6,155 nt of DNA, taken from positions 1-6,155 of the forward strand of contig JANNMM010000107.1 in assembly GCA_031397915.1 (NCBI GenBank), written 5' to 3'. Source of the DNA: JANYCG01 sp031397915 (GTDB lineage Bacteria; Pseudomonadota; Gammaproteobacteria; Burkholderiales; Burkholderiaceae_C). The position numbers were made by a program, and so were the translations under genes. The notes beneath the pieces are model-generated. The model was not told the DNA's origin and made no database searches. It saw nothing but the letters and a program-made list of their open reading frames with translations. This document shows positions 4,273-6,155 of this stretch, one piece after another; the first letter of the stretch is position 1; each line of letters opens with the position of its first letter.

Positions 4273-6155
4273 TCACGGTTTGAGCCGTGCAAATGCCGAC
4301 GCCATGGCTGTGTTTTGCGGCTCTGGAGGCGCTTTGCTGAACGCGTTGGCCGACGGTCGTTGGCGCTCGTTGCCGAGCCGTTGGCCCGTGTCGCGCGCGC
4401 CTTGGCCAACCGGCGGTGCGCCGATTTTCATGGTGAGTGAAATGCGTTTGCGTGCCGCGTCGACCTGCACCACCTGCACTTTGACGATCTGCCCGGTTTT
4501 GACCACTTCGCGTGCGTCGGTCACAAACTTGTGCGCCAGTTGGCTCACGTGCACCAAACCGTCCTGGTGCACCCCCAGGTCGATGAAGGCACCAAATGCA
4601 GCCACATTGCTCACCGTGCCCTCGAGCACCATGCCCTCTTTCAGGTCGGTGATGTCTTGCACGGCATCGTCGAGGCGGGCCACTTTAAAGTCGGGGCGCG
4701 GGTCGCGGCCGGGCTTTTCCAGCTCCTGCATCACGTCACGAACAGTGATCAGGCCAAAGGCGGCGTCGGCAAAGAGCTCGGGGCGCAGGGTTTTGAAGAC
4801 TTCAGAGCGGCCCATCATTTCGGCCACCGGCACCTTGGCCTGCCGCATGATTTTTTCCACCAGCGGGTAGGTCTCAGGGTGCACGCCGGTCATGTCCAGT
4901 GGGTTGTCGCCGCCCCGGATGCGCAGGAAACCGGCGCTTTGCTCGTAGGTTTTGGCACCCAGGCCGGCCACGTCAAACAGTTGCTGGCGGTTTTTGAACG
5001 CGCCATTGGTTTCGCGCCATCGCACCACCGCTTTGGCCACGCTGCCTGAGAGGCCGGAGACGCGTGAGAGCAAGGGCACGCTGGCCGTGTTCAGGTCAAC
5101 GCCGACGCGGTTCACACAGTCTTCCACCACCGTCTCGAGGGTTTTTGCCAGCTCGGTCTGGTTCACGTCGTGCTGGTACTGGCCGACGCCAATCGCTTTG
5201 GGATCGATCTTCACCAGCTCGGCCAACGGGTCTTGCAGGCGCCGCGCAATGCTGGCCGCGCCGCGCAGGCTCACGTCCACGTCGGGCATTTCGCTTGACG
5301 CGAATTCGCTGGCGGAGTAGACCGAGGCGCCGGCTTCGCTGACCACCACTTTCTCGATTTTCATCTCGAGCCGGGTCGCCAGCGTCTTGATCAAATCGCC
5401 CGCCAGTTTGTCGGTTTCGCGGCTGGCGGTGCCGTTGCCGATGGCGATCAGGTTGACGCCGTGTTTGTGGGCCAGCAGACCCAGCTGGTGCAGCGAACCC
5501 TCCCAGTCTTTGCGCGGCTCGTGGGGGAATACGGTGGCGGTGTCGACCAATTTGCCAGTGGCGTCCACTACGGCGACTTTCACGCCGGTGCGGATGCCCG
5601 GGTCCAGGCCCATCACCACGCGCGGGCCTGCGGGCGCGGCCAGGAGCAGGTCGCGCAGGTTGTCGGCGAAGACCTTGATGGCGACTTTCTCTGCCGATTC
5701 ACGCAGCCGCGCAAACAAATCACGCTCCATCGACAGGCTGAGCTTCACACGCCAGGTCCAGGCCACAGATTTGCGGATGAGATCGTCTGCCGGGCGGTTT
5801 TGGTGGCGCCAGTTCAGGGCCAGGGCAATGCGTGCTTCGGCCAAAGTTACTTGTGAAGCTGAAATTGTTTGATTATGTGTTGTTTTTTCAGGCGTTTTTA
5901 TTCCTGATCCTGTAGCGCTTTGTTTAATTTTTACGTGACTTGAAAGCTCTAAATTATTTGGATTGTTCGGTTGAATAAGTTTCACATCCAGAATATCCAG
6001 TGCGCGTCCGCGAAACACGGCCAGTGCACGGTGCGAGGGCACCCGGCTGATGGGTTCGTCGTAATCAAAATAATCGCGGAACTTGGCAACCTCCGGATCC
6101 TGGTCGTTTTTGCCGTCCAGCAGCTGGGACCGAAGCAGGCCCTCCTCCCACAACC
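4273..6155 (-). CDS. tex: Transcription accessory protein Tex, S1 RNA-binding (N-terminus outside window)
   Basis: About 627 codons to the TGA at 4275-4273 are visible. The frame is open to the right edge, so roughly the first 180-190 residues of a protein normally about 770-780 long are missing. Counting from the Met codon at 6153, KFRDYFDYDEP (24-34) and VPSHRALAVFRGR (38-50) are core Tex motifs. The YqgF/RuvX-like domain follows with MGLDPGIRTGVKVAVVD (181-197) and GNGTASRET (239-247). Next come VSEAGASVYSASE (271-283), SLRGAASIARRLQDPLAELV (295-314), a helix-hairpin-helix region (about 350-411) and a C-terminal S1 domain, GMVLEGTVSNVAAFGAFID (507-525), with VHQDGLVHVSQL. A polar Gln/Arg/Pro-rich tail ends the protein. 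Tex binds nucleic acid and affects transcription and translation. Residues about 59-103 are an AT-rich, unusual insert. Confidence 0.95.
   Translation of the reverse strand, partial: LWEEGLLRSQLLDGKNDQDPEVAKFRDYFDYDEPISRVPSHRALAVFRGRALDILDVKLIQPNNPNNLELSSHVKIKQSATGSGIKTPEKTTHNQTISASQVTLAEARIALALNWRHQNRPADDLIRKSVAWTWRVKLSLSMERDLFARLRESAEKVAIKVFADNLRDLLLAAPAGPRVVMGLDPGIRTGVKVAVVDATGKLVDTATVFPHEPRKDWEGSLHQLGLLAHKHGVNLIAIGNGTASRETDKLAGDLIKTLATRLEMKIEKVVVSEAGASVYSASEFASSEMPDVDVSLRGAASIARRLQDPLAELVKIDPKAIGVGQYQHDVNQTELAKTLETVVEDCVNRVGVDLNTASVPLLSRVSGLSGSVAKAVVRWRETNGAFKNRQQLFDVAGLGAKTYEQSAGFLRIRGGDNPLDMTGVHPETYPLVEKIMRQAKVPVAEMMGRSEVFKTLRPELFADAAFGLITVRDVMQELEKPGRDPRPDFKVARLDDAVQDITDLKEGMVLEGTVSNVAAFGAFIDLGVHQDGLVHVSQLAHKFVTDAREVVKTGQIVKVQVVQVDAARKRISLTMKIGAPPVGQGARDTGQRLGNERQRPSANAFSKAPPEPQNTAMASAFARLKP
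5845..5979 (-). other. AT-rich in-frame insert inside tex
   Basis: By hand count about 44 of 135 bases are G or C (about 33%), against clearly GC-rich tex sequence on both sides. The tract codes for residues 59-103 counted from the Met at 6153: LIQPNNPNNLELSS, VKIKQSATGSGIKT, PEKTTHNQTISASQVT. It is rich in Asn, Thr, Ser, Gln and Lys, with no predicted hydrophobic core. It lies between the conserved FRGRALDILDVK and AEARIALALNW parts, where E. coli Tex has only a short connection. The frame is kept. It could be a flexible loop that drifted in composition, or a short inserted or recombined piece of DNA. Confidence 0.6.

Overview
The window looks like a chromosomal stretch of a GC-rich betaproteobacterium, most likely Burkholderiales and perhaps Comamonadaceae. 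This rests on protein style: the Tex and TrhO sequences read like the betaproteobacterial versions, and there is a PEP-CTERM-type fragment. No rRNA or other marker gene fixes the taxon. I see no tRNA, rRNA or CRISPR array.

From right to left, four genes lie head to tail on the minus strand. They are tex (an S1-type RNA-binding transcription accessory protein, 5' end outside the window), an HDOD-domain signalling protein, a patatin-like phospholipase, and a long gene joining a complete TrhO (tRNA uridine-34 hydroxylase, rhodanese family) to a P-loop kinase of the uridine kinase/phosphoribulokinase type. The last three are spaced by 26 and 19 bases and probably form one operon. An 89-base gap separates them from tex.

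The left 400 bases are a different kind of DNA. A plus-strand reading frame at 198-338 reads as the C-terminal anchor of a PEP-CTERM exosortase substrate with no body in front of it. It converges on the end of the kinase gene. Left of it, a minus-strand gene runs out of the window; its 45 visible residues resemble the N-terminus of an IS630-like transposase. An 11-bp perfect inverted repeat covers that gene's ribosome-binding site. The simplest reading is that a mobile element cut away or displaced the front of a PEP-CTERM gene.

Three things deserve a second look. The first is the TrhO-kinase fusion, a tRNA-uridine modifying enzyme joined to a kinase of the uridine-kinase superfamily. The second is a pair of AT-rich (about 30-33% GC by hand count), in-frame, hydrophilic segments inside the otherwise GC-rich tex and patatin genes, with a milder AT-rich patch at the kinase P-loop. 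The third is the transposase hairpin next to the orphan PEP-CTERM tail.
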